Of a stretch of DNA of 64,000 bases, positions 18,379-26,182 are shown piece by piece (the first letter of the stretch is position 1; each line of letters starts with the position of its first letter). The DNA comes from Xanthomonas arboricola. Lineage in GTDB: Bacteria; Pseudomonadota; Gammaproteobacteria; Xanthomonadales; Xanthomonadaceae. The stretch is from positions 496,001 through 560,000 of the forward strand of contig NZ_MIGY01000002.1 in assembly GCF_002940665.1 (NCBI RefSeq), given 5' to 3'. The notes beneath the pieces were generated by a model, which was not told the DNA's origin, made no database searches, and was given only the letters and a program-made list of their open reading frames with translations. The position numbers and the translations under genes were made by a program.

Positions 18379-21300
18379 TCACGCCTCGCTGCGTACCGTG
18401 CGCGTCGGCAAGATCAGGCGCTCGATCAGGTCGACCAGACCAGGTGGCTCCACCGGCTTGCCCATATGCGCATCGAATCCTGCAAGTACCGCGCGGTCGC
18501 GGTCTTCTTCGCGCACGTAGGCGGTCAGAGCGATGGCGGGGATGTGCCGGGGCAGGTCGGCGCGACCGGAGCGTACCGTGCGGATCAGGTCGTAGCCGTC
18601 GCGCGCCGGCATCGCAATATCGCTGACCAGCACATCGAAGGGTGCCTCCGCAAGGCATTGCTCGGCCGCCTCCACCGAGCCGGCCGCATGCACCTGCGCG
18701 CCGGCAAGCGTCAGGAACTGCACCACCGCCTCGCGCGAATCCTGGTCGTCGTCGACCAGCAACAGGCGCACGCCATCCAGGCGTCCGAGGCAATCGCGCG
18801 GCAGCGGACCGACCTGCAGCGACTCGGCCGACGCCGGGCGCAGATCGCTGACCCCGTGCTGGAACGGCAGCACGATGGTGAAGGTCGAGTCCTTGCCTTC
18901 GCCCGCACTGGATGCCCCCAGGCTGCCGCCGTGCAGATCGATCAACTGACGGGAGATCGACAAGCCTAGCCCCAGCCCACCCACGCGCCGCGTGGTGCCG
19001 GCATCGGCCTGCCGAAAGCGGTCGAATACATGCGGCAGGAATTCGGCCGCGATCCCGATGCCGGTGTCCTGCACGCACAGCCGCAGCCGGTCGTCCTCGA
19101 TGTCCAGCCCCACCCGCACCGTTCCTCCGGGTGAGGTGAACTTCAGTGCATTGCTGAGCAGGTTGGACAGCACCTGCTGCAGGCGCCCGGCATCGCCGAA
19201 GAACCACAGCTCGCCTTCGCCGGGCGCATCCAGCTCCAGCGCGATGTCGCGCGCCGCTGCCGACGGCTGCATCAATTCCACCGTGCTGCGCATCAGTCCT
19301 GCGATATCGAAGTGCTCTGCCTGCAGGCGGACTTTGCCGGACAGGATCGCGCTCATATCGAGCAGGTCGTCGATGATCTGCGTCTGCGCGCGTGCGCTGC
19401 GTTCGATGATGATCAGCCCCTTGCCCAGATTGGCCGGCTCGAACAGCTCCGACTGCATCAGCCGCGACCAGCCCAGGATGGCATTGAGCGGCGTGCGCAA
19501 TTCATGGCTGAGCGTGGCCAGAAACTCGTCCTTGACCCGGCTGGCGTGCTCGGCCTGGCTGCGTGCGGCGGTCTCGGCTTGCAGCGATTGCTTGAGCTTG
19601 ACATCCACGTGCGTGCGCTCGATGACGATGCCGGCCAGATGCGAGGCAGAGCGCGCCATCGCCTGCTCGCGCAGCGAGGGCAGGTGAGCGCGGTCGTAGT
19701 AGATGTTGAGCGTTCCCAGCACCTGACCGTTGCTGTCCAGGATGGGCGTCACGCAGCAGGCGACGATGCCCAGTGCCGCCGAAATCGCATGGTGGTCGCT
19801 GAAGCTGGGGTCTGCCTGGATGTCCTCGCAGATCACCTGCTGGCCGAGGTAGGCCGAGCGCGCGCAGGGCGGTCCGTTCGGCCCGATCGGCGAGGCCTCG
19901 AAATGCCCGCGGTACTCGATCGGAAAATGCGGCGCAGAACCGAAGCTCAGCGTTTTGCGCACTTCATCCAGCACCATCACCGCGCAATACAGCGCAATCT
20001 CGCCACGCGCTTCCACGCTCGATGCAATGGCGTCAAGCACTGCCGGTAGCGGTGCGCCGGTGGTGATCAGGCTTAGGATGGCGCGGTCGGAGGCGGTGGC
20101 ATCTTCGATGTGCTTGCGTTCGGAGATATCGGTCAGCGAACCGATGTGGCCGAGAAAACGTCCGTCGCTGGCGAAGTGCGGCGACGCGGTATCGATGCAC
20201 CAACGGTATTGCCCGTCATGACGACGCACGCGGTACTCGGCCAGGAACTCGCCATGCTGCGCCAACGCCTGCCCGAATGCGTCGCGTACGCGCACGGCAT
20301 CGTCGGGATGCATCACATCCCACCAGCCCTGGTCCATCGCCTGGTCTTCGGCCTGCCCGGTGAAGTGATACCAGCGCGGATTCCAGTACACGCAGTCGCC
20401 CTGCGCATCGGCCATCCAGATCATCGCCGGCACCGTCTCGCACAAGGCACGGAAGCGCACTTCGCTTTCGCGCAGCTGTTGCTCGAATGCACGCCGGTCA
20501 TGGATATCGGTGTAGGTACCGATCCACTCGCTGATGCTGCCGTCGTCGCCGCGCACGGGCAGGGCGCGCGCCAGATGCCAGCGCCGCTGGCCGTCGCGGC
20601 ATTGCAGTTCGCACTCCATTTCGTAGGCGCGCTCGCCCTCGATGGCCAACGCCCAGGCCTGCGCGGAGAGCTGCAGGCCATCGATGGTGTGCGCCCGATG
20701 CCACGCAGCGCTCTGGCTGTCGGCAGGATCCAGTCCGGTGTATTCGTACCAGCGCCGATTGAAGTAATGCGGCTGACCCTCAGGGTCGGCGATGAAGATG
20801 ATCTGCGGCAGTGTGTCGGCCAGTCGGCGCAGCCGTGCCTCGTTGGCGGCCAGTTGTTGCTGCGCCTTGGCGCGTTGCATGGACTCCCAGCAGCGCGCCG
20901 CAACCAGGCGGACCACTTCGATCTCGGTGGGCAACCAGCGCCGCGGTGCGCGCTGATGCACGCCGATGGCCGCAACCAGGCGGCCGTGTTTGTGCAGCGG
21001 AATCGCCAGCGACGCGCGCAGGCCGGAGCGCCGATACTGCTGCGCCACATAGTCCGGTGCACCGGGCGCCATCGCATCGGTAGTGAACCAGGGGCGGTTT
21101 TCCAACAAGGCGTCGCGCAGGCCTTGCGCCACTTCCAGCGGAAAATCGCCTTGCAGGCTTGGCATGTCCTGCACATGGTCACTGATCACGTGCATGGTTT
21201 TGCCGTCGGCCGCCGCCAGGCCGAATGCGCAGCGATTGACCTGCAGATGTTCGCCCAGCAATCGCACACTGGTATCGATGATCTGACGCGGATCGGAAAC

Positions 21301-22152
21301 GTTTTGCAACGCGTCTTCAAGCATCAGCAGGAAGCTGTCGCGACTTGCCATGCTGCGTTGCTGGGTGACGGAGAGTCCGTGCACCAGGATTGCATCGAGG
21401 CGGCCATCGCGCTCGCGCATCGGCTGATACAGGAAATCCACGAAGGTCTGATCGAGTGCATCGCCGGGCATACGCTGCAGATGGGCGGTCATCGACTCGC
21501 CGATGACAGGACGGCCGCTGCGTCTCACCTCATCGAGCAGCTCGAGATAGCCCTTGTCGGCGATTTCCGGCATCGCCTCGAGTAATGCACGGCCCAGCAA
21601 CGGACGCTGGCCGATCAGCTCGTGGAAGCGTTGACTCGCGCTTTCGACGATGTAGCTGGGTCCACGCAGCACCGCCATGAAGGCCGATGACTCATCGAGT
21701 GTGGGGGCAACCGCCGCGGGCACGGCCTCGCGACGGGTCGGCCCAGCAGCAGGGGCGGGGGTGCTGGCGACATACAACATGCCCACATGTTCGCCGGCAT
21801 GCAGCACCGGGCTGCAGGACCACGCCGACAGCGTCAATGCCACACGCGCCTCGGCAGAGGTGCGGTCGGCTTCAGCGCTGTCTGCAAGCTCTGCCAATGG
21901 CTGGCCGAATGCTGCCGGGTGGCGTTCGCCCAGCAGCGCGATGCAGGCATCGTTATAGATGCAGCGCGACGGCTTGCCCCAGACCAGCAGCATCGGAACC
22001 TGCGCGTGCAGGCACACTGACAGCGTCGTCCGCAGCGCCTGGCTGTCGCGCAGCAGCGGATCGGCGGCGCACGCGGACGACGCCAGCAACAATCCGGCTG
22101 TCTCGCACGTTTCCGGCAACAGGCCGGCAAACGGCGACACGGCGATATCCAT
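18379..22152 (-). CDS. Hybrid sensor histidine kinase with PAS and GAF sensors and a receiver domain
   Basis: 1257 residues, with no clear membrane segment, so probably cytosolic. Order: degenerate PAS-like N-terminus, a second PAS region near 165-270, GAF near 280-425, PAS near 440-560 (RWYEYTGLDPAD), PAS near 570-690 (PRWYHFTGQAED), GAF near 700-860, HisKA with phospho-acceptor His883 in SHELRTPLNA, HATPase with GTGIGI-like QDTGIGI and GLGLGLS, and a C-terminal receiver with Asp1178 in VSDIAMPARDG and Lys in GKPVEP. A single-domain response regulator lies 200 bp upstream on the same strand. The signal is unknown; two GAF and several PAS domains allow light, redox or small-ligand sensing. 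Confidence 0.9.
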   Translation of the reverse strand: MDIAVSPFAGLLPETCETAGLLLASSACAADPLLRDSQALRTTLSVCLHAQVPMLLVWGKPSRCIYNDACIALLGERHPAAFGQPLAELADSAEADRTSAEARVALTLSAWSCSPVLHAGEHVGMLYVASTPAPAAGPTRREAVPAAVAPTLDESSAFMAVLRGPSYIVESASQRFHELIGQRPLLGRALLEAMPEIADKGYLELLDEVRRSGRPVIGESMTAHLQRMPGDALDQTFVDFLYQPMRERDGRLDAILVHGLSVTQQRSMASRDSFLLMLEDALQNVSDPRQIIDTSVRLLGEHLQVNRCAFGLAAADGKTMHVISDHVQDMPSLQGDFPLEVAQGLRDALLENRPWFTTDAMAPGAPDYVAQQYRRSGLRASLAIPLHKHGRLVAAIGVHQRAPRRWLPTEIEVVRLVAARCWESMQRAKAQQQLAANEARLRRLADTLPQIIFIADPEGQPHYFNRRWYEYTGLDPADSQSAAWHRAHTIDGLQLSAQAWALAIEGERAYEMECELQCRDGQRRWHLARALPVRGDDGSISEWIGTYTDIHDRRAFEQQLRESEVRFRALCETVPAMIWMADAQGDCVYWNPRWYHFTGQAEDQAMDQGWWDVMHPDDAVRVRDAFGQALAQHGEFLAEYRVRRHDGQYRWCIDTASPHFASDGRFLGHIGSLTDISERKHIEDATASDRAILSLITTGAPLPAVLDAIASSVEARGEIALYCAVMVLDEVRKTLSFGSAPHFPIEYRGHFEASPIGPNGPPCARSAYLGQQVICEDIQADPSFSDHHAISAALGIVACCVTPILDSNGQVLGTLNIYYDRAHLPSLREQAMARSASHLAGIVIERTHVDVKLKQSLQAETAARSQAEHASRVKDEFLATLSHELRTPLNAILGWSRLMQSELFEPANLGKGLIIIERSARAQTQIIDDLLDMSAILSGKVRLQAEHFDIAGLMRSTVELMQPSAAARDIALELDAPGEGELWFFGDAGRLQQVLSNLLSNALKFTSPGGTVRVGLDIEDDRLRLCVQDTGIGIAAEFLPHVFDRFRQADAGTTRRVGGLGLGLSISRQLIDLHGGSLGASSAGEGKDSTFTIVLPFQHGVSDLRPASAESLQVGPLPRDCLGRLDGVRLLLVDDDQDSREAVVQFLTLAGAQVHAAGSVEAAEQCLAEAPFDVLVSDIAMPARDGYDLIRTVRSGRADLPRHIPAIALTAYVREEDRDRAVLAGFDAHMGKPVEPPGLVDLIERLILPTRTVRSEA

Positions 22153-22355
22153 TCGGTGACCTACCCCATCATGCCTGGATGCACGATTCTAGTGGCAAGC
22201 GGGCAGCGATCGAGCGTGGCGGCAACCGGCACGACCGCGGGAATGGCCTGCGTCAAGCGCGGCAGTCGCGCAGCCAGCAGATGCGGCTGGCAATGGAGAG
22301 CGTCAAACGTCGGCCACGCCCGCATGCTGGTGACGCACCGGCTGTGCTGTCGCCC

Positions 22356-22736
22356 TCAGCTGGCGGCACCGCTCAGTTGCCGCGCCCTGGACAGAGCGCC
22401 GATCAGTTCGTCGGACAGGTAGGGCTTGGTCAGGATCACGCCGCGTTCGAAGCCGCGGGGGATGGTGCCACTGGCAACACCGGTAGCCAGCACGAACGGA
22501 ATCCCGAGCTCCGCCAGCAGTCGGGCGACCGGCTCGCTGGTCTCGCCGTTGCCGAGCCGGTAGTCGAGCACTGCGATCTCCGGCGCCTCGGCCTGGATCA
22601 GCGCCAGCGCTTGTGCAACTTCTCCGACCGGACCCAGCACGACCGCGCCAGCCTGGACGAGCTGCAGGTCGAGCAGCATGGCATTCATCTGGTCGTTCTC
22701 GACCACCAGCACCCGAACTCCACGCAACACCGACAT
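22356..22736 (-). CDS. Single-domain response regulator
   Basis: 126 residues comprising only a receiver domain: acidic pair in VVENDQ near 12-16, phospho-acceptor Asp58 in AVLDYRLGNGE, Thr/Ala switch residue in VLATGVA, and the conserved Lys in ILTKPYL. With no output domain it should act by protein contact. It lies upstream of the hybrid kinase gene on the same strand, so it is a plausible partner. Confidence 0.88.
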   Translation of the reverse strand: MSVLRGVRVLVVENDQMNAMLLDLQLVQAGAVVLGPVGEVAQALALIQAEAPEIAVLDYRLGNGETSEPVARLLAELGIPFVLATGVASGTIPRGFERGVILTKPYLSDELIGALSRARQLSGAAS

Positions 22737-22859
22737 TGCTTACTCCTTCATCTAAGTGGGTCAGTATATCGACACCGCTCCACCGCGGCGCTGATGGCTC
22801 CGCTTGCACCTGAATTCGTCAGGCGCGGTCTGACACTGTTCGTTTCATACACAAGCCGC

Positions 22860-22865
22860 TATACT
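22860..22865 (+). promoter_or_regulatory. -10 element of the tRNA-Leu promoter
   Basis: TATACT (4 of 6 matching TATAAT) begins 16 bp before the mature tRNA 5' end. The -35 region is poor (TGTTCG at 17-bp spacing). Confidence 0.5.
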
Positions 22866-22875
22866 GCGCGGCCAC

Positions 22876-22962
22876 GCCGAAGTGGCGGAATCGGTAGACG
22901 CAGCGGATTCAAAATCCGCCGCCCTTAAAAGCGTGTGGGTTCGAGTCCCACCTTCGGCACCA
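22876..22962 (+). tRNA. tRNA-Leu, anticodon CAA
   Basis: 87 nt including the encoded CCA. Acceptor strands GCCGAAG and CTTCGGC pair fully; anticodon stem GCGGA/TCCGC closes loop TTCAAAA, giving CAA (reads UUG). A long class II variable arm and T-loop TTCGAGT are present. The prophage integrase gene ends 64 bp downstream, so the 3' end of this gene is the likely attachment core (attL). Confidence 0.97.
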
Positions 22963-22967
22963 ATGAC

Positions 22968-22991
22968 TTACGGCAGCTTCGGCTGCCGTAA
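22968..22991. terminator. Hairpin after tRNA-Leu
   Basis: Ten-base-pair stem TTACGGCAGC/GCTGCCGTAA closing a stable TTCG tetraloop, followed by TCATTT. It sits five bases after the CCA end and is the likely tRNA terminator, or end of the leftward integrase transcript. Confidence 0.6.
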
Positions 22992-22992
22992 T

Positions 22993-23025
22993 CATTTCCG
23001 CAATCTGAGGGGCATTTCCGCAATC
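22993..23025. repeat. Two 13-bp direct repeats beside attL
   Basis: CATTTCCGCAATC occurs at 22993-23005 and 23013-23025, a 20-bp period, in the short gap between the tRNA end and the integrase stop codon. Position and spacing suit arm-type integrase-binding sites. Confidence 0.6.
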
Positions 23026-23026
23026 C

Positions 23027-24070
23027 TCAGCGAGTGGGGGTCACCTTGGTCCCGCGCCTGTTGCGCACATAGTGCTCCGTCATCACCACCGAGCTGTGCC
23101 CCAGTTGCTGCTGAGCCTTCCGGATGTCGCCGGCCGAATCGGTCTTGTCGGTACCGGCCTTGGCCCGAAGGTCGCGAAACTGGATTCCCGTCACCTTCGC
23201 AGCTTGGCAGGCCTTCTGCCATCGCCGGGACATGCCAGCAACGCTGACTGAGCGTCCATGCTCGCTGACGATGAGCATCGTGCTGTGTACCGCAAATGCC
23301 CTTTTGCGTTCCCGGATCCTCTCCAGCAAGGTCGCCAGCTGACCCTCATCAGCGATTTCGACGCGCAGACGCTTACCGGTCTTGCCCTGTTTGACGTGCA
23401 CATCGCCGCCGCGCACATCCATTTCGGACATGGCCAGTACGTCCGCAGGGCGTTGGCCTGTCAGGTAGGCCAGATCCATCGCATCCCGCAGGCACGGGTC
23501 AGCTGCCTCCCACACGGCTTGGTATTGTTCGTCCTCTATATAGACGTCCCGGCCGGTCTCGCGAAATCCCTTGATGCCGGCGCACGGATTGGGCAGGGCG
23601 GTGTAGCCCCGATCCCTCGCGAAGTTCCAGATGTGGGATAGCAGCGCCTTCTCGCGGTTCGCGCGCACGTGTGCCGTGCCTCCCTGGGTGCGCCAGGTCA
23701 GGTATTGGCGGACATGCACCGGCTTGATGGCCTCGATGGGCGCCGGTGGGTCGTCGAAGAATTCCCTCAGCTTCAGCACCTCCTTGCGATTGTCGGCGAG
23801 GGTCCGGGTTGCCTTGCGACTGGCCACCTGTGCCATGTATTGATCGCAGACCCAGCCAAGCATGACCCGCGGGGCCGGCGCGGCATGCGCCTGCCCCTGC
23901 AGCTCAGCCCAGCGCTGGATCGCGAGGCCATAGTCACTGCCGAGCGATTCCTCGCGCCGGCCCGTGCCGCCGCGGGTTCCGTGGTCATAGAAGTAGTACG
24001 TCTTCTCGCCGCGCTTGCGCTGGCGGAAATTGGGGATGGCTCCCTGGTTGATCGGTCGCCGTCCCATCAA
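23027..24070 (-). CDS. int: Phage tyrosine integrase
   Basis: Catalyses site-specific recombination between attP and the tRNA gene. The 347-residue protein has an N-terminal arm-binding region, a core-binding SAM-like domain (about 70-155) and a catalytic domain with Arg207 (TGQRPAD), Lys near 230 (QGKTGK), Arg302 (FRDLRAKA), His325 (LGHSS) and nucleophile Tyr334. The first His of the usual HxLR box is replaced by Phe (FRDLR), a variation seen in some phage integrases. Overlaps the upstream DUF4224 gene by 4 bp. Confidence 0.95.
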   Translation of the reverse strand: MMGRRPINQGAIPNFRQRKRGEKTYYFYDHGTRGGTGRREESLGSDYGLAIQRWAELQGQAHAAPAPRVMLGWVCDQYMAQVASRKATRTLADNRKEVLKLREFFDDPPAPIEAIKPVHVRQYLTWRTQGGTAHVRANREKALLSHIWNFARDRGYTALPNPCAGIKGFRETGRDVYIEDEQYQAVWEAADPCLRDAMDLAYLTGQRPADVLAMSEMDVRGGDVHVKQGKTGKRLRVEIADEGQLATLLERIRERKRAFAVHSTMLIVSEHGRSVSVAGMSRRWQKACQAAKVTGIQFRDLRAKAGTDKTDSAGDIRKAQQQLGHSSVVMTEHYVRNRRGTKVTPTR

Positions 24071-24291
24071 GCTGCCTTGTTCGGTTTCCAGGCGACTGCC
24101 TCGGTACCGGCATCCGCCGCGGGCGTGCCCTCGATCGTCGATCGCAGCACGACTGGGCGGCCATTGAGGTCGACGTAGTGCCGGATACCGTTGCTGACGA
24201 GGAACAGAAGCTGCCGATCAATGTATGGCGTACCGGTCAGGCCTTTGACTTCGTAGCGCGAAAGGCGGATTCCATTTTTCTGCTCAGGCAT
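24067..24291 (-). CDS. DUF4224-type small phage protein, possible excisionase
   Basis: 74 residues from ATG 24291. It fits the DUF4224 pattern: a short LT-containing N-terminal segment, a helix ending FLVSNGIRHYVD, then GRPVVLRS. DUF4224 genes typically lie immediately upstream of phage integrases, as here (4-bp overlap), so a recombination directionality role is a reasonable inference but unproven. The long in-frame upstream extension is not conserved-looking. Confidence 0.75.
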   Translation of the reverse strand: MPEQKNGIRLSRYEVKGLTGTPYIDRQLLFLVSNGIRHYVDLNGRPVVLRSTIEGTPAADAGTEAVAWKPNKAA

Positions 24292-24868
24292 TTCCCTGCT
24301 CCTGAAGATAGGCGTCCCACCCGCACTGCACGCGCTTGAACTCAGCTGCGTCGCCGCCGGCACGGTCAGGGTGGTGCTGCGAACGCAGCCGGCGGTAGCT
24401 GCCCTCCGGGTCGGCCGGGTCAAGGACATCGCGCCAGGACAGCGCAACCGGCGCGGGCAGGGCAGCGAAGCCGGTGAATGCCCGCTCCATCATGTCGGAA
24501 CTGCCCCAGCGCTCGATGCCGCGAATCGCGCCGATCGTAAGGGTGATAGCCCGCAGATTGGCCTCGCGCTTGGCGAACTTGTCGCAGGCCAGAACCATCT
24601 CCACGCCCTTACGGGTGAAGTAGACGGCGATCCCCTCGTCGTCGTTGCGAGGCTGCTGGCTGTACGGCATGCCGTCCTGGCGCAGCTTGAGGTTGCTGCT
24701 GACGATGATGTTGCGCGCGCCGAGCCGGCCAAGCTCGTCCACCAGGTCGCGGAATGCGCGGTCGGTGGTCTGCGCCTTGAACGGACTGTGCGCGCGGAGG
24801 TGGCCGGGCGTGCGCGGCCAGCCAGCCGGCCAGGTCAGCGGATAGCGTTGGTCGGGACGATCAGCCAT
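24284..24868 (-). CDS. Phage protein with C-terminal J-domain-like region
   Basis: 194 residues. The C-terminal ~55 residues resemble a DnaJ J-domain: SWRDVL, then YRRLRSQHHPDRAGGD containing the HPD tripeptide, then a final helix. The middle contains FTRKGVEMVLACDKF and a helix that may bind a partner. Such proteins recur in early-left operons of phages of pseudomonads and xanthomonads; recruitment of host DnaK is suggested by the HPD motif but not shown. Overlaps both neighbours. Confidence 0.75.
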   Translation of the reverse strand: MADRPDQRYPLTWPAGWPRTPGHLRAHSPFKAQTTDRAFRDLVDELGRLGARNIIVSSNLKLRQDGMPYSQQPRNDDEGIAVYFTRKGVEMVLACDKFAKREANLRAITLTIGAIRGIERWGSSDMMERAFTGFAALPAPVALSWRDVLDPADPEGSYRRLRSQHHPDRAGGDAAEFKRVQCGWDAYLQEQGNA

Positions 24869-25376
24869 TGCAGCCTCCCAGCACGCCGCGCTCGGCACTG
24901 CGCAGTGCTCGCGCTAGCTTTGGCGCCCACCAGGCCGGCTTGCCGATGATGGTGCCGGCGGGCATCTCGCGCTCAAGCCATTGCACGAACAGCTCCGGCA
25001 CGCCAGTCGCAGCTGCCGGCTGGGGGTGGGTGGCTCGTGCAGCGTTAATTCCTTCCCCGCATGCTTGCTTGCCGAGCGCGTCACGAAGAGCCACGCGCGC
25101 CTTGTGAGCCAGATCGGGACCGGTAAGGTTGGTCCCCATCCACAGCAACCCGTAGGCCAGTTTGGCCGCTTCAACGATCTCCGTATCTTGTCGCCCATCC
25201 ACCGGCGCAGCAGCCGGCGTGGCTAACTGTTGCAGCATCTCGGTCCAATTGCGAATGGCGACCGGTGCGTGTCCCTGGGTGATCTCGCATGTGTCCGCTA
25301 CGCCCGCGTAGTTGAGCATCGAGGCAATGATTTCGGCCAGGCCAACCGCCGGCGGCACTTTGGAGTCGGTCTTCAT
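24861..25376 (-). CDS. Hypothetical phage early protein
   Basis: 171 residues, helical, with no motif that I can name. The C-terminal WLEREMPAGTIIGKPAWWAP stretch is the most distinctive part. Tight spacing on both sides and the same strand put it in the left operon. Confidence 0.65.
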   Translation of the reverse strand: MKTDSKVPPAVGLAEIIASMLNYAGVADTCEITQGHAPVAIRNWTEMLQQLATPAAAPVDGRQDTEIVEAAKLAYGLLWMGTNLTGPDLAHKARVALRDALGKQACGEGINAARATHPQPAAATGVPELFVQWLEREMPAGTIIGKPAWWAPKLARALRSAERGVLGGCNG

Positions 25377-25378
25377 CG

Positions 25379-25651
25379 TCAGTAGCTCTCCGCAGCAAAC
25401 AGGCGCGGGAACTGGCCGCCCTCGGCCACTTCGATTGCCAGCTGCTCTCGAAAGGTTCGCGGCGCACTGGTGGGGAGCTCGTCTTCGTCGGTGTCCTGAA
25501 ACATCAGCACATCGAGCGACTCGTCGCTGACCTCCTCGAAGTCTTCGAGGTCTTCCTCGGTGCGGCCTTGCTCATCCTGCACGGCGGCGCGCACTGTCTC
25601 GGCATCTTGGCCGATCCACCATTCCATATCGTCGATCTGGAAAATTTTCAT
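25379..25651 (-). CDS. Hypothetical acidic phage protein
   Basis: 90 residues from ATG 25651, chosen because GGGAG lies nine bases upstream; an ATG seven codons earlier lacks this. The middle is strongly acidic (EEDLEDFEEVSDESLDVL), which may mimic nucleic acid, and the N-terminus KIFQIDDMEWWIGQD is typical of small phage early proteins. No family recognised. Confidence 0.65.
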   Translation of the reverse strand: MKIFQIDDMEWWIGQDAETVRAAVQDEQGRTEEDLEDFEEVSDESLDVLMFQDTDEDELPTSAPRTFREQLAIEVAEGGQFPRLFAAESY

Positions 25652-25674
25652 CTGGGTGGTCTCCCTGGTCATGA

Positions 25675-25887
25675 TTACGGGATCTCCTGTTTCGCCAGCG
25701 CGGCGCGAAGCTGCTCGGCCTGGCCCTGGCATGTGGTGATGGCTTCTGCGCAGATGGCGCGCAGTGCGTGGTTCTCGGCGGTGACCCGCTCGATGTGGTC
25801 GGCGGCCATGGCGAGCTGCTGCCGGAGCAGATCCTTGGCCGGCTGTTTCATGCGGCGCGGCTCGCGCGGGAAGAGCAGGGGCTTCAT
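25675..25887 (-). CDS. Small coiled-coil phage protein
   Basis: 70 residues, mostly one amphipathic helix with heptad character (LLRQQLAMAADHIERVTAEN and on). Two in-frame ATG codons (25887 and 25851) are possible starts. Function unknown. Confidence 0.55.
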   Translation of the reverse strand: MKPLLFPREPRRMKQPAKDLLRQQLAMAADHIERVTAENHALRAICAEAITTCQGQAEQLRAALAKQEIP

Positions 25888-25970
25888 GCGGCGCTGCCCA
25901 GGTTGCGGACACTAAATGCTGGGAGTAACGTCCGCGGTGAGCCAAGGGGGCTTGTCGTAAAGGACGTGCG

Positions 25971-26180
25971 ATGGCAGAACATCCGAAACAATTCGTGATC
26001 TACAAGGACGCCAAGAGTGAATGGCGCTGGACCCTTTACGCAGCCAACTCGAAGAAAATTGCGGACTCTGCAGAAGGCTACCAACGAAAAGCGGACTGCG
26101 TGCATGGAGCGCGGTTGGTTGCTGCTGTGGCAACAGATGCCGTCATCTGGAACGGCGAAGACAAGGTTTGGGAGGCCTAG
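25971..26180 (+). CDS. DUF1508 (YegP-like) protein
   Basis: 69 residues forming one DUF1508 module: FVIYKDAKSEWRWTLYAANS, then IADSAEGYQRKADC and a final helix. AAAGGA precedes the ATG. It is the only plus-strand gene in this part of the leftward operon and ends 2 bp from the convergent methyltransferase gene, so it should have its own promoter: a likely moron. The family has no firmly assigned function. Confidence 0.8.
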   Translation: MAEHPKQFVIYKDAKSEWRWTLYAANSKKIADSAEGYQRKADCVHGARLVAAVATDAVIWNGEDKVWEA

Positions 26181-26182
26181 TT

